From the NCBI GenBank assembly GCA_030041385.1, contig JASHNY010000248.1:1-34792 (forward strand): DNA of 34,792 nt, read 5' to 3'. The notes under the pieces were generated by a model that was not told the origin of the DNA, made no database searches, and saw nothing but the letters and a program-made list of their open reading frames with translations. A program made the position numbers and the translations under genes. Shown piece after piece: positions 33,379 through 34,792 of this stretch (positions are counted from its first letter, which is position 1; each line of letters starts with the position of its first letter). Source of the DNA: Alphaproteobacteria bacterium (lineage in GTDB: Bacteria > Pseudomonadota > Alphaproteobacteria > ATCC43930 > CGMCC-115725).

Positions 33379-34178
33379 CGCGCGGTTCCGGCGACGTTGC
33401 GCGGCCCGGTGTCGGTGAGCCGGGCACCGATGCGGTCGGCCGCCTCGCGGACCTGCCGGCCGAGAACCCGCAGTTTGGCCTGGGTCACGCGATAGCGCGG
33501 CAAGGCGATGCACACCGCGCCGACGGGATAGGCGGCGGCATCGAGGATCGCCGCCGCGGCCCCGGCGACATCGATGCGCCAGCCGCCGACATTCGTGGCA
33601 TAACCGCGGGCGCGGGTTTGCGCGAGCGTCTGCAGCAGGATCTCCCGCGACGTGATGCTCTCGGGGCTGAGGGCGTCGAGCTGCATCGGCAGCGCCGCCG
33701 AAAGCTCGGGCTCGGGCAGCGCGGCGAGCAGGGCGAGGCCGGTAGAGGTGCAATGCGCGGGAAGCCGCGACCCTACCTCGGTATGGACGCGAACCGCCTG
33801 CGCCGCATCAACCCGGTGGAGATAGACCGTCTCGCTGCCGGAAAGCACGCCGAGGATCGAGCTCTCTTCGGTGGCGCGCGTCAGTTCGTCCATGATCGGA
33901 GCGGCGACCGCGACGATCCCGAGCTGCGGAACGGCGCGGCCGAGCTCCCAGACCCGCAGGCCCAAATGATAGCGCCCACCGGCGCGTCGCTCGGCGTAGC
34001 CGCGACCCACCAGCGTCGCGAGCAGGCGGTGCGCCCCGGCCTTCGACATGCCGAGCCGCCCGGAAATCTCGCCGAGCAACAATTCCTGCCCGGCCGCGGC
34101 GAGCAGCTCCAGGGCGTCGAGGGCGTGGGCCACACCGGAAAGAGGCCGTTCCGGATTGGAAAATAGCGTTTTCTGCAT
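33375..34178 (-). CDS. IclR-family transcriptional regulator, module B
   Basis: A 267-residue IclR-type regulator: an N-terminal winged helix (LSGVAHALDALELLAAAGQ, LLGEISGRLGMSKAGAHRLLATLVGRGYAER) and a C-terminal effector-binding domain (SSILGVLSGSETVYLHRVD, LPAHCTSTGLALLAALPE, GYATNVGGWRIDVAGAAAAILD). It is the first gene of the module B transcript and overlaps hyuA-like by 4 bp, so it is likely autoregulated along with the operon. A 10-bp palindrome CTCGATCGAG (34216-34225) and a TTGACG hexamer (34205-34210, minus strand) lie upstream, but no convincing promoter or operator can be fixed. Confidence 0.92.
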   Translation of the reverse strand: MQKTLFSNPERPLSGVAHALDALELLAAAGQELLLGEISGRLGMSKAGAHRLLATLVGRGYAERRAGGRYHLGLRVWELGRAVPQLGIVAVAAPIMDELTRATEESSILGVLSGSETVYLHRVDAAQAVRVHTEVGSRLPAHCTSTGLALLAALPEPELSAALPMQLDALSPESITSREILLQTLAQTRARGYATNVGGWRIDVAGAAAAILDAAAYPVGAVCIALPRYRVTQAKLRVLGRQVREAADRIGARLTDTGPRNVAGTAR

Positions 34179-34378
34179 GCGTAACCCTACCGCCGCGGTC
34201 GCCGCCCCGTCAATGTGTCTCGATCGAGCCCGACGCGCTCACGAAAACCCGGCCATAAGGCAGCAGGCGAGATGACCACCTCGCCATCAGGAGCTCGGCC
34301 GCATCGCGCGCGTCGGCTGCCCGGGGGTGACCCGGCCATCCGCGAATTACTTCAGGGGGTTCGTGGACCCCCGGGTCA

Positions 34379-34399
34379 TCCCCGGACTTGATCCGGGGA
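34379..34399. repeat. REP-like hairpin with CTTGA loop
   Basis: TCCCCGGA (34379-34386) and TCCGGGGA (34392-34399) are perfect 8-bp arms around CTTGA, preceded by GGG and GTCA as in alphaproteobacterial REP sequences. The loop and arm layout match the hairpin inside bkdB at 3298-3316. Confidence 0.65.
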
Positions 34400-34443
34400 C
34401 CGGGGGAAGCGAGAAATAGGAACAGAACCATGCGCTAATGTGC

Positions 34444-34498
34444 CGAATCCGAAATTCGCCATATCTTGGGGTGAGGCAGAGCGCGAATTTCGGATTCG
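34444..34498. repeat. Inverted repeat IR1 with 16-bp arms
   Basis: CGAATCCGAAATTCGC (34444-34459) and GCGAATTTCGGATTCG (34483-34498) are perfectly complementary around a 23-bp loop. The right arm resembles the right arm of the second inverted repeat (34750-34765), with only transition differences. A 13-bp tail, TCCAATTCAGACG, follows at 34534-34546. Confidence 0.75.
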
Positions 34499-34533
34499 AA
34501 AGCACCCGGGGCTATTTTGAAAAAAGCTGGTGG

Positions 34534-34546
34534 TCCAATTCAGACG
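34534..34546 (+). repeat. 13-bp direct repeat, copy 1
   Basis: TCCAATTCAGACG, repeated exactly at 34780-34792. Each copy follows an inverted repeat of the same type, so it appears to be the conserved edge of the repeat unit. Confidence 0.7.
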
Positions 34547-34561
34547 AATGAATCCACGACC

Positions 34562-34662
34562 GTCATGCCGGGGCGGCCCACAGGGCCGAGCCCGGAACCC
34601 ATTTTCCAGAGGCCGGTGTTCATGGGTTCCGGACTCGCCGCCGCGCGGCGCTCCGGAATGAC
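34562..34662. repeat. REP-like palindromic element bounded by GTCAT/ATGAC
   Basis: Outer arms GTCATGCCGG (34562-34571) and CCGGAATGAC (34653-34662) pair with one mismatch; inner arms CCGGAACCCAT (34592-34602) and ATGGGTTCCGG (34622-34632) are perfect. A further GC hairpin (CGCCGCGCGGCG) lies near 34640. This is the form of the intergenic palindromes common in alphaproteobacteria. Confidence 0.65.
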
Positions 34663-34696
34663 TCGCGTGACGGGATTTCAGATGTCGGATTCCAAC

Positions 34697-34778
34697 CACT
34701 AGCGTGGCCGTGGATTTGAAGTTCGCAAACGCGGCCGCCACCAAACCCGTGCGAACTTCAAATCCGCCACACCTAGTG
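34697..34778. repeat. Inverted repeat IR2 bounded by CACTAG/CTAGTG
   Basis: Core arms GGATTTGAAGTTCGCA (34712-34727) and TGCGAACTTCAAATCC (34750-34765) are perfect, with a 22-bp loop. The outer ends CACTAG (34697-34702) and CTAGTG (34773-34778) are also complementary, with imperfect GTGGC/GCCAC pairing between. Confidence 0.75.
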
Positions 34779-34779
34779 T

Positions 34780-34792
34780 TCCAATTCAGACG
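34780..34792 (+). repeat. 13-bp direct repeat, copy 2
   Basis: TCCAATTCAGACG at the very end of the window, identical to 34534-34546. The element probably continues beyond the window. Confidence 0.7.

Larger units (their letters stand above)
34179..34792. other. Non-coding, repeat-rich region at the 3' edge
   Basis: No credible gene in 614 bp. Most of it, from about 34360 on, consists of palindromic elements listed separately. The first 80 bp presumably hold the promoter of the IclR-led operon. Confidence 0.7.

Noticed and set aside
34184-34210. Promoter for the IclR-led operon (TTGACG with TAGGGT, minus strand)
   Set aside because: Spacing is 15 bp and the -10 matches only three of six bases; it would give a leaderless transcript, so not called.

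Overview
This is a high-GC stretch, almost certainly from an alphaproteobacterium. The signs are a Pseudomonas/Rhizobium-type bkd operon, a tRNA-Gln(UUG) with an encoded CCA end, a COX1/DUF2249/truncated-haemoglobin/NnrR-type nitric-oxide cluster, and REP-like palindromes of the CTTGA-loop and GTCAT...ATGAC kinds common in Rhizobiales and Rhodospirillales. The exact genus cannot be read from the sequence.

Layout. (1) 1-4581: the end of a short-chain dehydrogenase, then a compact branched-chain 2-oxoacid dehydrogenase operon (E1-alpha, E1-beta, E2, at most 3 bp apart) and a 73-residue stand-alone biotinyl-type carrier. No E3 gene follows. (2) 4703-4777: tRNA-Gln. (3) 4859-7813: a large cytoplasmic sulfatase on the minus strand and a collapsed MFS-transporter remnant. 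(4) 7833-14509: a probable nitric-oxide / low-oxygen response cluster. It has an orphan COX1 followed by a small unknown protein and a DUF2249 protein, a group III truncated haemoglobin, a four-gene minus-strand operon (polytopic membrane protein, two-domain DUF2249 protein, MIP18/DUF59 protein, PAS protein), and a Crp/Fnr regulator resembling NnrR. Two matching TTGCG-N4-CGCAA inverted repeats lie in the two divergent intergenic regions. (5) 15100-25543, plus strand, 'module A': class III aminotransferase, HyuA-like and HyuB-like ATP-dependent amidohydrolase subunits, a second class III aminotransferase, a NitT/TauT-type ABC importer (ATPase, permease, binding protein) and a LacI-family regulator. 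A near-consensus promoter before hyuA carries a perfect 18-bp palindrome over its predicted start site. (6) 25537-34178, minus strand, 'module B': IclR-family regulator, HyuA-like, HyuB-like, binding protein, ABC ATPase, permease and a group II PLP decarboxylase-like enzyme. (7) 34179-34792: non-coding and full of palindromic repeats.

Modules A and B are convergent and built from the same parts: HyuAB, an ABC importer of one family, and PLP enzymes. They differ in regulator type and in PLP enzyme. The simplest reading is two parallel systems that import a small N-containing, probably cyclic amide-type compound, open it with ATP, and process the resulting amino acid with PLP enzymes. Substrates are not visible from sequence. 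The HyuAB plus omega-aminotransferase pairing in module A recalls lactam (caprolactam-type) catabolism, but hydantoins, cyclic ureas or oxoproline-like substrates are equally possible.
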